DNA of 64,000 nt, from positions 124,001 to 188,000 of the forward strand of contig JAJKFJ010022037.1 of the NCBI GenBank assembly GCA_027382625.1, read 5' to 3'. Position numbers and translations under genes: made by a program. This DNA is from Tetmemena sp. SeJ-2015. Taxonomy: Eukaryota > Ciliophora > Spirotrichea > Sporadotrichida > Oxytrichidae. Under the pieces are notes generated by a model. The model made no database searches and had not been told where the DNA came from. It worked only from the letters and a program-made list of their open reading frames with translations. The number at the start of each line of letters is the position of its first letter. Within the stretch, counting starts at the first letter, position 1. Positions 1 to 12,520 of the stretch are shown in pieces.

Positions 1-96
1 AACTAAATAGTAAATATGCTCTTTATAATTGAGTACATCAGAATAAACTTACTCCTTCAATATTAATTTAAATTTGCTCAAATTCTTCTTCAAAAT

Positions 97-3000
97 ATGA
101 ACAGAGAAAAAGAAAATAACAACATCATTTATGGCTACCCAAAAAGAGAGACCAACTAATCTGCCTCTTATTCTCGCGGCTCCTCCTGGACCTAAAATGC
201 CTTTCCCTCTAACCCAAGCGCTCTCTAAAATTAGAATATTGGAACCTCTTCAAGTTTGAGCAGTAGCACCTCAGGCTTTAAATCTCAGTCTACTAGCAAT
301 CTCCCACCCTTGAAGGAGGCCAATAAGTTTTCCTCTTGGGCTGATAAAAGTATTTTTGAGTAAGTCGATGAGTTGCTTGGAGAGTCTTCTGGTTCAGAGA
401 GTGCGCAAATTAAAAACGACAGTGCCAAGAAATAGCAAAGTGTGAGTCTTAACTTCTAAAGAGAACTTCCTCGAGATAAGGATAGCAAAGTTAAAGATGT
501 AAAAATAATTATGAGGGAGTGTTTTTAATTGTAGATTTGCGCTTTAACCAAGCATAGAAGGAAGCAATTTTTTCTCTGTCTGGTAGTTTAGACCTAGACG
601 GTTATGAAATAGAGGATGAGATTGCAGTAAATATGGGCAACCCCGTCGGCAGAGCAGGTTAAAAAAGCTCCCGCAATAATTCAATCCCTCAGGAAATAGA
701 CGAGAACAGCATTGAAGAAGAGGAGGAAGTGATTGGTAATAGAGAAGAAGAGGCTCATGAGAATGATCCTTATGCTCTAAGTTCCAGTGGAGGGGAACCA
801 ATAGGCGACTCTCTAGACTTGGATAACTCAGATGACCTGAATAAGATAATAATGAAGTATGAGAACATGCTTGGAGCAACTGCTGCAGATAACGAAGGCT
901 AGAAAAACATTTCACTCAATAACTCTAAGATTGACTCCAATCAGAAGGGAGGATCGCAAAAATCTCTTGAGGAGTCGTGGGGCGCTCACGAACTTCTAAA
1001 TTAAAACACGAGCGTGTCTGAATAACTCTCTCAGTCAAATGGAAATATCAAACAAAGCGACCAGCACTCTATTAACAAAGGAAGTTTGAAGAATAATCAG
1101 AATGAGATAGATTAAGATTATGAGGACGATGATTTTGAGAACGATCATTAGGAAGACTATGCGCTCGAAGAGAGACTCGGCTCTAGCAAAGAGTTCGATG
1201 ATTAAATAGTCGAGGAGGAGATTTACCTTAACTCTAAACTTGGAACTTAAAAGGATTCAGAATACTTGAATGAGCTATTCAATCAACCTATTAGGACCTA
1301 AAGCTAGTAATGCAAACTCTATTGCAGCTGCAACAAAGGAAAATTAAAACGCTAAGACGGCAGCTTAGAAAATAGTAGCTCAACTTGAAGGGAGTGGAGA
1401 GTATTAAGATGATATAGATGAATTCATCAAGAGGCACATCGAGAACGATGAAAAAGCAAACTAAGTAAAGTTAGATTCCAAGTCAAGTTAAAGAAGCAGG
1501 TAGCGAGAGTAAGAGTTAATAGAAATCCCGAGTTCTGGCTAGCAGTTCCTCATCTAGTGATAGTAGCGAGCCTGATGAAGTATTTGAAGAGGATAAAAGA
1601 TCTCCCAAAGAAATTCTTATGGATGAACTTAAGAAGCTAGCAGATATTTTTAGCAAATACTCACTCACTGAGAGGGAGATGTTCCTCTCAGATCTAGACA
1701 ATATTTATCATAAAATACTATAAATTAATTATGTCATAAGTTTTATGATTTGATTTGATTATAATTTTATTAAATCTATAATATTATTCAGGCCAATTAT
1801 AATTTGCCTCTTTAATTTTTTTATAATATTCTGAAGATTCTATCTTATGATGAGGTCTTATCACACATCATCCCAGCTTTAGAGATTTATGTGAACGAAC
1901 AAGAATTCCTAAAACTCTAGTTATTTACCAAGCTGCCTTCTATTTTCAAGAAACTGATTCAAACTGCTGTAAGTTTTTCTTCTCTTTATTTTATAAACTT
2001 ATCTTTAGAAGGACAAACAAGATGCACTTGATTTGTTGAACGTATAAATCTTCCCCCTCATTGCAAAAATGATGATTAACTCTGAGGAGCAAGTTCAGAC
2101 TGAGGGAGTAGATTCACTTCTGAAAATCTCCAAAGAATGCTTGGAGCACAAGGATTCACAGTACTTGATATTCGACTTAGTTCAATCCTTAATGACCAAA
2201 GTTGACACAGCAGAGGGAGCTAAAATTTCAGTCCTTATGCTTGTTGAAAGATTCTCAGAGGAGAAGCTTTTCACCAAAGAGCAGAGTCTAATCTTTCTTG
2301 AAGACTTTTTGCCTGACATTTAAAGAGGCATGCTTTTTAAGATCAAGAAATTCTTAATCCCCTGCCTCATCTCACTCTCTAAAAATGTAGAGTATGAGAA
2401 ATTCACATCCGTAGTTTATCCAATCTTCATGAGATTTACAACTGATGATATCTGGGGTGTTAAAAAGGTGTGCATTGAAAAACTTCAAGACTTCATTAAA
2501 CTCATCCAACCTCATGAGATTAACAGAATTCAGCAGTGCATCACCTTCTTGCAGTAGTCCTTGAATGACGCTAGCAAATGGGTTAAAAACTAAACTTTCC
2601 AATAGTTTGGATATATACTCTATGAGGTCTATCTCAAGATGCAGCTATGTGAGGATCAAATTATAAAGACATAGTACGAAAGCTTCATACATAGCAGCTT
2701 TAATCTATTCTATGACGCAAAATATCTGCTTGGAGGGGAGGAAGATCAGTCAATATGCCAGTCGTTCATGGGAAATCAAAATGATGACATAGATAAGATC
2801 AAGTACTACTGGGCTTTCTTCTTGGGATGTGCGCTTACTATAAATGGAGGGTAGAGCTATTGGGAATCAAAGCTCAAGGCTGATCTATTTAAATTTTATT
2901 TTGCTGTATACAGCAAGCTTTATAAAGACATTCTTCAGAACGTGAGGAAATCTTTATATAATTATCTTTAGCAAGTAGCCTCGTGGAGATCGTCAAACTC

Positions 3001-4110
3001 GTGGACATGAGCCTAGAGGAGAATTAGAAATTTTTCTTGGAGGTGCTTAACTTCTATCTGAATGACCTTGAAGATATAAAGTCCAAGGTTACTCCGCAAC
3101 TTTGCAAGTTCATTGCTTGCTATCCAGCTGAGCAGCACAGCTCAATGGTCAACTAGTTTATTAAAGACCAATTGGCTTCCATTATACCCAGTCAAAGAGA
3201 TGCCAAGATAAGTCTGCTGTCTTAAATTTATGAACTGTTCCCTCCCCAATTCTTGGCAGATTAAGACTATCACCTCCAACTATGGGAAGTTATAGATAAA
3301 GACTAGGCTATCAGGTATAAGAAGTTGGCCTGTAAATTATTACCAAAATAAGCATATAAACACTAAGTGATAAATTTTAATCTAAGACTAAGAATTAATT
3401 GAGTGATTTACATATTATTGATATTTGGGGCAAAGGTAGTTGCGCCGCTCATTAAAAGCAAGAAGTTTAGGAAATACCTAACTACACGCCTAGATTAACT
3501 AAGGCTCTCTACTAATTTCCGCCACAGGCAACTCTATTTATTCATAGCAAGGTCAACTTTTCAACAAGACAATGAGATATTCAAAAAGCACTTTGCCAAA
3601 GCAATAGGAAACGATATGCTAGAGGAAAAAGTGAAAGTGGTTCAGATTTAACTAGCCAAACTTTGCAAACTTGTGCCAGAGGGCTATAGTAAGAGCATAG
3701 AGAAAATAAGAGATAAGCTAAAATTGATTCAGGAGCCCAATGATGTGCAACAATTCATAATGGAAGAGGAGAACTAAAAGAGGCAATATCTGCAATATAT
3801 AGAGCAAGATGAGGAATCGAACCTTAGGCCGACGGATGAAGAGTCAAAAGAAAAAGCAGAGGAGGCTTTATATAAAACTGTAAATATTAGGTTCGCAAAC
3901 TTTTCCATGCTTGTATACGTTTGTATTTTTGTAAGGTCAGGTTCTTCTGATGCTTCTGAGTTCGGCTCGTTATTTAGCAGTTAACTTATGGCCCTGATAG
4001 GAGGCATGCTAGGATCTCTGAATAATACAAGTGGGAAGAGTGAAATGATTGATTAAAGTGAGGAGGCTATCATGAAGAGTGATGGAGGCAAATAAAGCAG
4101 TTAGTGGTGA
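97..4110 (+). CDS. HEAT-repeat protein resembling protein phosphatase 4 regulatory subunit 1
   Basis: Starts at ATG 97 (MNREKENNNIIYGYPKRE) and stops at TGA 4108. The first third is acidic and Ser/Gln-rich. From about 1690 onward it is helical HEAT-type sequence; DDIWGVKKVCIEKL and VRKSLASSLVEIVKLV are motifs typical of PP4R1 and PP2A scaffold subunits, and a conserved block follows at about 3420-3880. Likely introns are 499-557, 1465-1522 and about 1971-2010. Three pointer-flanked segments at 1286-1300, 1718-1843 and 2950-2970 must be removed for one continuous frame. Family knowledge suggests a role in holding a PP4/PP2A-type catalytic subunit, in cytoplasm or nucleus. The HEAT fold is fairly sure; the PP4R1 assignment rests on remembered motif similarity only. 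Confidence 0.6.
1286..1300. other. micro-IES, pointer ACCTA, 10 bp removed
   Basis: ACCTA occurs at 1286-1290 and 1296-1300. The frame ending NELFNQP changes by one base here, and no GT...AG pair of the right length exists. Removing 10 bp joins it to KASNANSIAAATKEN. Confidence 0.7.
1718..1843. other. IES, pointer CTAT, 122 bp removed
   Basis: CTAT at 1718-1721 and 1840-1843. The interior is very AT-rich and contains TGA. Deletion joins DNIYHKIL to SYDEVLSHIIPALEIY in frame. Confidence 0.65.
2950..2970. other. IES, pointer ATCTTTA, 14 bp removed
   Basis: The 7-bp repeat lies at 2950-2956 and 2964-2970. Reading through meets TGA. Removing 14 bp gives VRKSLASSLVEIVKLV, a textbook HEAT-helix sequence, so motif and frame agree. 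Confidence 0.85.
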
Positions 4111-4187
4111 TCAAATTTAGGAATAGCATTATTTTATTGTCATAACCTAGGCTTTTTAAATTCATGAATTCTAATAAAAGCAGGATA

Positions 4188-5378
4188 TCAAATAATAGTA
4201 TTGTTTAGGTTCTAGTTTATTTCACCCTCCTCATTTGTGAACCGCATATTTATCAGAGGGAGCTTGATGTTTGAGTCTCCACCTTTCTAATTAATCCTTC
4301 TTATAGGATTATGGATTTAAACTCTAGACTCGAAGTTTGAGGGGTTAGAGAGCAGAGAATTATTTATCCTGGACTTAGATTGACTATAGCTGTAGCCTTT
4401 TCTCGCCCCGATACCAGCTGTGAAGTTCTTGGGAGAATTCATTTACTTCATGATATAAAGCATCTTCTATGTTGTCTCATCGTCGATCTACTTTTGAATT
4501 TAATTTTCCTAAGGGATGCTTTGCTTCTTATATTTCGATTCCAGATCTTTATACTTGAGGAAGTTATTAGTCATTATTCTGCTGATCTACTTGAAATTGT
4601 GGAGCACATTAAGTCTTGGCTGTTCATTTTCATGCTTCAAAAAAGTCTTGAAGTTGTTACCGTTATTCAAAGTTGCTTAGTTCTTAGGCACAAAGTGATT
4701 AGGGCTGGGACTTGATCTCTTAAAAGCTGCTACTTGTAGGGATCCCTGAGAGCCAGAGTTATTGCCTTAGTTTAAGCTTTGATTCAAGTTTTCCTGGGAT
4801 GGCTCTCTGCTTCTCTCAGGTTGATACTCTATCGTTCTCTTAATTTGCCCTTTGGCTTAGAAAGGATTGACAGGGATGAATGACTTGCTCATGGATTTTT
4901 ACAGCTCAGTTTCTGGCTATACAATCTTTCTAAGCTTCATAGTTTGGGAGAGAGTGTAGTTCTTGAAACTGCTGCTTTGATCTTGTGGGACATTCAGGAT
5001 TTGAGATAGCTGATGATTAGAGCGGTCATTCCTCAAGTTGAGGGTGATCTTAATCGAGTCATTTGATTGCTCGTTTAGCATTGGCTACAGAGAGGGGAAT
5101 CTGTTGTGAATCTTGATCTCTGAGCGGTTATTATGGTGATCTCTGTTTGTCTTAAACTCATCTATGACCTTTATGTCTAGCTTTTCCTCGTAGGGGCGGA
5201 ATTTATATCGCAAGTCATTCACATCCTTGTTTACCTTAGACATTATTTCCGATTCTAAAGCGAGAGAGTTAATAAGAAATTAATGATCAGCTAGTAAGCT
5301 AATTTTCATACCTCTATAAACTTTGTTGAGTCCATGGACCCCTTCCAGATAAATTCTAGGCGCTACGCTATCTTCCAT
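4188..5378 (-). CDS. hypothetical Q/N-rich protein
   Basis: ATG at 5378 (MEDSVAPRIYLEGVHGLNK), a 57-bp intron at 5255-5311, then one open frame to TGA at 4188-4190. About 375 residues. Polar, with many Asn, Gln, Ser and Lys residues and no membrane segment or domain I recognise. Gln is written as CAA, TAA and TAG throughout, which helps fix the genetic code. It is convergent with the gene to its left, with under 80 bp between stops, and divergent from the gene starting at 5508. No IES is needed. Function unknown. Confidence 0.65.
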
Positions 5379-5507
5379 TTAAAATGACTATTAGTTTTTA
5401 TGCGAAGGAGTATATCCTGTTCCTTTTTTAAATTTTTATTTATAATTATTTATAATATAGATAGTATTTGTTTTATTAAAGCTAGCAAGCTAATCTAATT
5501 TTTCAAA

Positions 5508-6440
5508 ATGTCCACGAGTCCAGAATCTTGTAAATTTTTGCTTACTCTATTTCTTTTTCCTCATCTCTCTGCATTTAGTCATTAGAGAGCTCTCAAAGTC
5601 TTATGCACTGTCTAAGGCAGGGAAGATTAAGGAGCAGGATGCTCACATGCTTACTCGACTCATGATTGCTTCCTCAGGCTTGAAGTTAAACTAGGTACTC
5701 TTTCACTATTTTTCTCCTTTTAACTAAACAAAAGATAGAAAATATTAATTTACTTATGATTTATAAATAAACACATAAGTGTAGATACAAGAACTAAAAC
5801 AACTCTCTCCTCAGAGAATATCCCCCACTCAGTCTTACCTTAAGAAGAAGCAAAGGGAAAAGGAATATTAAGTAGTTAATTTAAAGATATATAATCAATT
5901 TAAGATAGAAAATTAAGACATTTAATATACAAATAGGCTCGGTTTTCAAATATAAATTAGTTTTAAAATTGGTAATTTAATTTAGGAATAACAAGAGGAA
6001 GAGATGAGCAAGGGAGAATAGTTAACTGAGGATTTGAAGCAACATCTGAAGTAAGAGGGCACAATTGACGTTTCGAAGTTCCGCCTCTAGCAAAACTAAA
6101 AGCTAATAAAAAATCTACTCTTGCAGGATCACTCAAAAGCAAACCTAGACTCCTCGATTGTGGATAATGTTAATAACCTAAAAGCAACACTTAAAGAAGC
6201 TCTCAAGACAACTCATGTTCCAAAGACTAAGGCTGAGAAATTGAAGGAAAGCAGGCTCATGGAAATGAGTTTGAATGGAGTAACGAGAGAGGCCAGGCAG
6301 TAACTGCAGGTATTATTTTCTTTTTAACTTAATGAGCTATATAGGATGGAGAGTTATTCAAGTTAGCTCCACCAGTGGGACTTTATAATCCCAAAATAGA
6401 TATTGTTACAAAAAAGCAAGTTCAAGATGTTACATAATAA
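5508..6440 (+). CDS. hypothetical protein with a GLYNPK-type C-terminal motif
   Basis: ATG at 5508 (MSTSPESFIRELSK...). Exons are separated by AT-rich gaps with GT...AG ends at about 5527-5578, 5696-5782, 5869-5986 and 6310-6344. The middle is charged and probably helical. The last exon has LAPPVGLYNPKIDIV, which faintly recalls Pro-Gly-rich axonemal repeat proteins (inference only). The end is uncertain: the frame runs on without a clean TGA into an imperfect palindrome near 6430-6475 and into the antisense gene. The true 3' end may need an unseen IES removal. Confidence 0.5.
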
Positions 6441-7051
6441 TTTATTATGAGATTATGTATGATGAATTCATAATAATTTCATTCTATCTTTCGACTGCTG
6501 GTGCTTGATTCTGAAACTTATCTTTGGATGGTACATGATTTAAGACTTTGCCTTATTCATCTTTCTATCTGTTTAGGTCATTAGCTTGCATCAGCATGCC
6601 TTTTGAATTATTTTACTGAAACACAATTGCCTTATTTGAGCTAGCTGACCTGATTCTTTGAGAGGCAGGCTTTTTACTTGAGTATCCAGCATTTGCTTTG
6701 ATGTTATTTTCAGGCTACTTTGAACTTACTTACTATGAATTTCTCTCATTACTCTATGAGTGGCCTCTGGAGTTCAGTTCCTACATTTGAGAAGGACCAG
6801 AGCCAAGTTTTTGAGTTGCCTTTCTCTGCAGAGGTTATTATGATTGGGGGTTGAAATTTTACAACGAAGAGCTTTAATTGTTGCTTGCTGATCCAACTCC
6901 CACTTGTTGAGTGGTTTCCTTAGCAAGCAATGGAGTTATGTCTCCATTCAAAACGTTTGCACTGTACTTCTGCTTTTGCTAGTGCTTCTCAACGTATGAA
7001 GACTAACCTCCTCCTGCTGCTTTTAGTGTCCTAAATCTAAGAATTTTTCAT
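6358..7051 (-). CDS. hypothetical Ser/Gln/Asn-rich protein
   Basis: ATG at 7051 (MKNSQIQ) reaches the main frame only if 28 or 34 bp between TTAG repeats (CTAA on the plus strand at 7003, 7031 and 7037) are removed. The frame then runs through low-complexity Q/S/N-rich sequence to TGA at 6358-6360. No domain seen. Its last 80 bp or so overlap, antisense, the last exon of the neighbouring plus-strand gene. One of the two 3' ends is therefore probably misassigned. Function unknown. Confidence 0.4.
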
Positions 7052-7134
7052 ATTTTTAATTCTATAATTTCAAAACTCCTCAAAAGTGAGAAAGAGAGGG
7101 ATGAGAAGAGGATAAACTTAATTTTATAGTAAAA

Positions 7135-8081
7135 TCAAAAAGATTGGAGTTAAGTTTGGACTTAATTTGCCTCCTCGTCAGATTCATCTCCCTGCACAGA
7201 ATACTTCTTAAGTTTACTCACTATATATTCCTTCTCCTAGTCTGCGGCCTTTAGTGCTATCTTTTTCAAGGGCTGCCCTCTATCTAGCATGTTCACAAGC
7301 TTCCTGTTTATCTCTTAGAGGTGAGACCTCGAGGGGGATTCAGTCAGCACTGAAACGTAGGGCATACTTCTTATGGAAGCGTTTTACACCAAAGAGTTCC
7401 TGTCAAGGCTGGTCCTTGCGCTTGAAAATTTCATCAAGCCCCTTGACTTGAAGACGCCTCCACTAAGTTAGAATTTATTAGCTTATTCCTCTCTAAACTA
7501 CTCCATGTAGTCTAACTTCCGACGAGGCTATCCAAAATTAACTGGACTCAGCACCTTTTAATAAAGATATAATCGACTAGGGAGTAATTGAGTTTATATT
7601 CTGGAGCTGCTGTTAAGTCTTTATGGAAAATGACTCTTTTGGTTTGTTTTTCAATGCTGACGTTCTAGCTCAGCTTTCTATTCTTTGAGTAAATATCTGG
7701 GAAAATGTTCTCATAGTCTATGTTACTATCATCATGAATGTTTGCATTCATGTGCTCCATCTTTCTTTTAGACTGCTTTTCTAGGAATATGTTTGGCACG
7801 TGCGGACGAGGCTTCTCAGGGCTATCTAGAAACACCATATTTTGAGGGTTTCTTCTTGGCTAGTGATCTTCAACCATACTTTTATTAAGCTGCGAATTGG
7901 ATTTCTGATTTAGGATTGACGGCAGAGAACTCAAGGAACCCTTTTTGTGCTAAGGCGTATCCGCATTGAGTGTTTAATTGATCTTTAAGTTAGTCTGTGA
8001 TGAGCTCTCCTTCTCTAGTGAGTTCTCCCTGCTCAAAACTTTAGAAATGATTCCAGAATTGGAGAACTTAACATCTTGCAT
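7135..8081 (-). CDS. hypothetical basic, Ser-rich protein
   Basis: ATG at 8081 (MQDVKFSNSGIISKVLSREN), stop TGA at 7135-7137. About 310 residues, polar and basic, ending in an acidic stretch (QGDESDEEANQ). One frame change lies near 7560-7600. It can be solved either by a 23-bp GT...AG intron or by a 20-bp segment between TTAA repeats, and I cannot decide between them. A second frame of this strand also looks open for about 100 codons but contains two TGA codons, so I rejected it. No recognised domain. Confidence 0.55.
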
Positions 8082-8145
8082 TAAATATAAAGAGCAGATA
8101 ATTATTTGTTCATTATTTATGAAAGATAGTTATCTTCACATACAA

Positions 8146-8988
8146 ATGGAGTGGGTCTATGGGTGCACGCAGGCTAGAAACCTAACTAGTCCAATTACTC
8201 AAATCAGAATGAGAATCTCCCACCAATCAGTAATAAGAGGTCCTCCTAGCAGCAGTTTAACAAGCAGTCAAGTAATCTTCCATCCTCTCAGGGCTTCTCA
8301 CATTAGACGCCTTAACAGAAGTCAAGTCTAATTCCAGATGTGGACTCCAAAGTGGAGAAGTCTTTTGTGCAAATCTTAGAATAAAAATACCAAGAGGCAG
8401 TCTAGCTGCTAGATAAGGCAGAACTTGCAAAAGAAAGAGCTGCTTTCGAGTCTGACCTCGCTAAGAAAGAGAAGCAGAAGTATCTAGATCTGTATAACTA
8501 GACAACTTAGTATGTGAATTTGATAACTCATTCACTCCTTTTATTATCCAACTGTTGACTTGAATCAATTGAGACAGAAATTTGATGGTCTTGAGACTAT
8601 GAGCAAAGACAACATCACTAAAATAGAGTAGATGACTTTCGCTAATCAGCGTCTAATCTAGCAACTTGACCAACTAACTCGCCAATCAAATTCCTACCAG
8701 CAGATGTATAACTAGGAGTAGAAGACAAGGGAATAGGAGAACATGCAGGCTCAAAGCAGGATAAGAGAACTAGAAGATCAATTAGGGGAATATGAAGAGG
8801 AGCACATGAACCTCTAGAATTAGATATACCAGTATAAAAATTAAATAGACCAGCTGTAAAAGAGAATTCCAGCAGGCTCATCTTAACTATAGAACGTAAG
8901 TGCTGACAATATTAGCTAACAAAGAACCCCCAAATAAAATCCTAATAATGGAAAAATCAATTAGCAAAGAAGGGTTAAATAAAATTGA
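8146..8988 (+). CDS. coiled-coil protein
   Basis: ATG at 8146 (MEWVHAGQKPNQ after removal of an 8-bp segment), stop TGA at 8986. The N-terminal 70 residues are Q/S/N-rich. The rest is heptad-like and highly charged: a block around EQKYQEAVQLLDKAELAKER, an intron (GTGAAT...ACAG, 64 bp, about 8514-8577), then a long helical part. An 8-bp repeat AATTTGAT also brackets the intron but gives the wrong frame. Divergent from the gene starting at 8081, with only about 65 bp between start codons. Likely structural; partner unknown. Confidence 0.6.
8152..8164. other. micro-IES, pointer TGGGT, 8 bp removed
   Basis: TGGGT at 8152-8156 and 8160-8164, three bases apart. Removal links the only nearby ATG (8146) to the long open frame downstream, which otherwise has no start. 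Confidence 0.65.
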
Positions 8989-9220
8989 TAGATTGATTTC
9001 TTAAATATAATTTCAATTTTGATTTTGATTTTTGGCTATTGATTAAATATAAATGAAGAAAAAGAATCAGAATTAAAATTTTAAATTATGAAAATTTTTT
9101 AACTGCAAATTAAATTTGTTTTTTTTAATTTGCTCAAATACAATAAAATGAACTTTGGGAAATAAATTTAAAAAATAGGGTTTGGCAATTTGAAAGATAA
9201 ATCACAATTTCTTCTTTAAA

Positions 9221-10975
9221 TCATGAAGTTAGTCCTTAATAAGTTTCCTCATATATTTTTGAAGAGCTGAAGTGAAAAGTTTTATTATTCTCCGGACTTT
9301 TGGAAATGGAAGTTATCTTTAAAATATTTTTAAGTAATTTTTAAATCTCCAAAAATAAAGCTTGATTCTAGATCAATGAACTTTCAGCGTCCATTCCTTA
9401 ATTGACTGGAAGAATGAGTGCCTGATTTAATTCGTCAAGCGTGAAATCATCTACCTGATCTGAGATTTTAGCAGTACCAGATAGCCTTAAGCTCTCTGCA
9501 TTTATATTTGAGTCTACTCTTCGCTAATCTTTATTAGGACTAGATTTTTTATTCTTAAAAGACTAGTCCTCGAAAAAGAATTGATCTGTCTAGTCATTCT
9601 TTGTGTTATCAAGTAGAGAGGGGATAGCAGATTCTTGAAATATTTGCTGAAGTTTATTTGGACTGATTAATTCTCGGGAGAGAATACTTTGCCTCAAGTT
9701 TCCCCCGAAACCAACGCTAAATACCTAGTCAAGAGCCTCCTCCACATTAGCATCAAGGTTCAACTAATTATCCAGTCTAATCTTCTCTAAGATCTTATCC
9801 TTGTTTTAAGTCAAATTCTAAGCTGATGTCTCTAAGACTTGTGTGCTTTCTTTTAATCCGTTTAAGATATTGCTCAGATATGAATATATCCTTTCCTTTT
9901 CAATTTTGGGAACTAATAACTTTTCTTATTCCTCAACCTTTTGAGTATTCTACCCTGACATGTAAGATTTCTCAAGAATTTCAAGCTGCTTGCTTTGGAG
10001 TTGATCAAATTTGTTAGCTATAAAAGTATTAAAGCTCTGTTGTTAAAGGAGTAGCTTTCTTTTCTAATTCCTGAGTCTGTCACATTCCCTTTCGAATTCA
10101 TAGATCTTTTCAGTAAGTATATCGTATGATTTGAACAGCTGATTTCTCTTGTCTATTATATTCTTCTCCAGCTCCTATAGCTTTTATTCCCTCTTTAGGT
10201 TTGCTTGATTCTACTAGTCAATTTTCTGTTGCTTCTGAGTTAGGTTTATATCTTACTTGGCCAGTGTTTAAAGTTTCTACTCGATAATTTTTTACTGCTC
10301 CTACAGGCGATCAAATTCACTCTGAGGCACTCTTGTTTCGATCCACTTTTAAATCTCTCTTTCTCTGTTTTCCAGCAATTCCTATTAAGCTCTGCTTCTC
10401 TCCTCGTTTTCTCTTAACTCTCTTTCCCGCTTTTAAATTTCAGCTTCCCTTGCTTCGAACTACTTAGTATATTCCTCGTAGATCTTATTGTTTAAGTCAA
10501 ATTGAGATTCTAGCTGCTTAAGTTAGATCTATTTCTTGAACTGAGCGTCCTTGGTTTTTTAGAGGACTCTCTGGATTTAATCCTCTTTCTACTTTATGAT
10601 GAGCTCCCTCTGGACAGAGGATTCTTACTCCTAGGATGGATTCAGGAGCAGTTGTTGATATTAGTCTCTGGCCACAGTCAGTTCAATTCTCAAGGTTTAC
10701 AGGAGGGTGTCCAATTCTTTGACGATTAAGTTGAGTTCCAATTTAGCTCCTCCTGTTTTGGGATAAGGCGAGGAGTTCTGCATTCTCTCAGGTGATTGAA
10801 ATCTAACCTTTTAAATGCTAATTTCTTCTTCTTAATGAGCGTCACCCACTAATCAAATTATTCATAATTTGTGCTTACGCATGAGTAGATATTCTTAAGC
10901 GCGTTGCTTTAACTGGAGAATGCTGTCTATCTAGACTAAGTTCTTGCATGAACTCTCTATTTTATTTGCAAGCAT
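9221..10975 (-). CDS. long coiled-coil protein
   Basis: ATG at 10975 (MLANKIESSCKNLVQIDSIL), a 30-bp intron (GTAAGC...ATTAG) near 10844-10873, then one open frame of about 560 codons to TGA at 9221. Residues 60-350 are rich in E, K, Q, L and R with heptad spacing (for example NRERENREREIQK-like stretches), typical of centriolar or cytoskeletal coiled coils. No globular domain recognised. No IES is needed, which makes it a useful contrast to the interrupted genes. Function unknown. Confidence 0.65.
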
Positions 10976-11198
10976 TTTATTTTTATTTAATTGTTTATTT
11001 TGATATCTTAAGTTTGCAATTTACTACTTTTTTTATCAAAGCATAAAATTTTTTCTCATGAGATCTTAAATGAACCTTAAATATACTTAATTAAGTAGCT
11101 GCATAAATATTTTCCATTTATTGTTTTAATTTGAAAATATAAGGCACTAAACAAAAAATAATAAAATTATTTGGATTAAAATTAAGATAAATTAAACA

Positions 11199-12073
11199 AT
11201 GTTTCAAATTTATGCCCCCCTCCATTTAAGAAGGGAAGAGAATGGTCTTGATCTAGAAGACTCCTTGGATGGTAATGAAATAAATGTAAACATAAGCAAG
11301 ATGTAAGGTGAATCTGTGGCCCAAGGGGAAGAGATGGATGAGAAATCTAAGAAGATTAGGGAGCTACTCGATGACATGATACAGATGCGAAAACGACTAA
11401 AGAAGGAAGAAGAGTCCAAGAGGCAGTACCAAGATATAGCAAGAAAGAAGGAAGAAGAAGTCAAGAAACTCAAGCTTGATTTACAGTAGACTGAAAGGAA
11501 ACTCTAAGAGGAAGAGGGGCTCAAAAATAGAGAGAAAAACCTGGTAATTTAAAAGTTGTATAGTACTTTCTTTTTTTTGTAATGCAAAGAGATAACAAGA
11601 TTAAGGTGCTCGAAGATAAGATCAAGCAAGTATCATAAGATACGCAAGAGGAATAAAGGCGGGAGAAGATGGAAAAGGCAAATAAAGATCAACTTAGTAA
11701 GGCTAAAAACGCAATGAAGTATAAAGGACAAGTTGTGGAAAAAGAAGATAAGATAGTCAAAAACTAATCTGTTCTAAATTATTAATTATCATATTTATTA
11801 AACAAGAACAGTGAAAGGCTGCTTATGGATTAACAGATAACAAGCTAACAACAGCAGCCTTAAGCATAAATATAGCCTCAAGCACAGCTGCCTTCTTAGA
11901 TTTAAAGCAAACAGAATCAGCAATAGTAAAAGAATAAACAGCAAGTAAAGTTTGCTGATCCAAATGACTCGGACAGCGACAGTGAAGAAGAGAGGAGTAA
12001 TAAATAGAAATAAGACTTAAAGCCTGTAAGGGCAAAACCTTTCCTATTTGGTCCTATAGATGATGACATTTGA
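11199..12073 (+). CDS. coiled-coil protein with a Gln-rich tail
   Basis: ATG at 11199 (MFQIYAPLHLRREENG), stop TGA at 12071. A charged helical region (about residues 45-190) is followed by a Q-rich tract using CAG, CAA, TAA and TAG mixed, then an acidic DSDSDSEEE segment and a short C-terminus ending FGPIDDDI. One intron of about 35-46 bp lies at 11543-11588. Divergent from the coiled-coil gene on its left. Function not recognised. Confidence 0.6.
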
Positions 12074-12520
12074 ATTGTAAATTAATCTTCGAGTCTTATC
12101 TGCATCTCACTATAAATATGAAGAATAGGAGAAATGTTTGATATAAAGTCGTTTATCCTATGTTTTAATAGATATGATGCTTTTGAGTGGAGCATACTAT
12201 TATTTATAATAGCATATTAAATATTGATCGACTCATGTAAAGGCAAAGAAGTCGCAAAATTAACTAGGCTTACTAAAAGTCTCTTGCCGAGATTAAGACT
12301 CTTTCAAGAATAGTATCGCTTATTTCATTTAAATGAAAAATTCTTTAGTCGCTTATTGCCTCTCAAATAGATCAGTACCCATAAATTATAGAATTGAGCT
12401 CTTTGAAATACCCAGAGTTCAATTTTAAAAGCCAGAGAAGAACATTGCTTAATCCTGAAATGGAACAAGCAAGATAATATTGAAAATTGTACTTTTCGAT
12501 TTTAGCAAATCTCAGTAGTC
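12074..12520. other. intergenic AT-rich DNA
   Basis: No convincing frame. Short open stretches occur at about 12240-12480, but without a start or motif. Probably spacer, or the 5' flank of the cyclin gene. Confidence 0.5.

Noticed and set aside
7180..7450. A second minus-strand frame that would need TGA read as Trp (QPW, SADW).
   Set aside because: Another frame of the same strand is open without any TGA and continues both ways, and TGA acts as stop elsewhere.
8517..8586. IES with pointer AATTTGAT in the coiled-coil gene at 8146.
   Set aside because: The 8-bp repeat is real, but its spacing (62) breaks the frame, whereas a 64-bp GT...AG intron fits.
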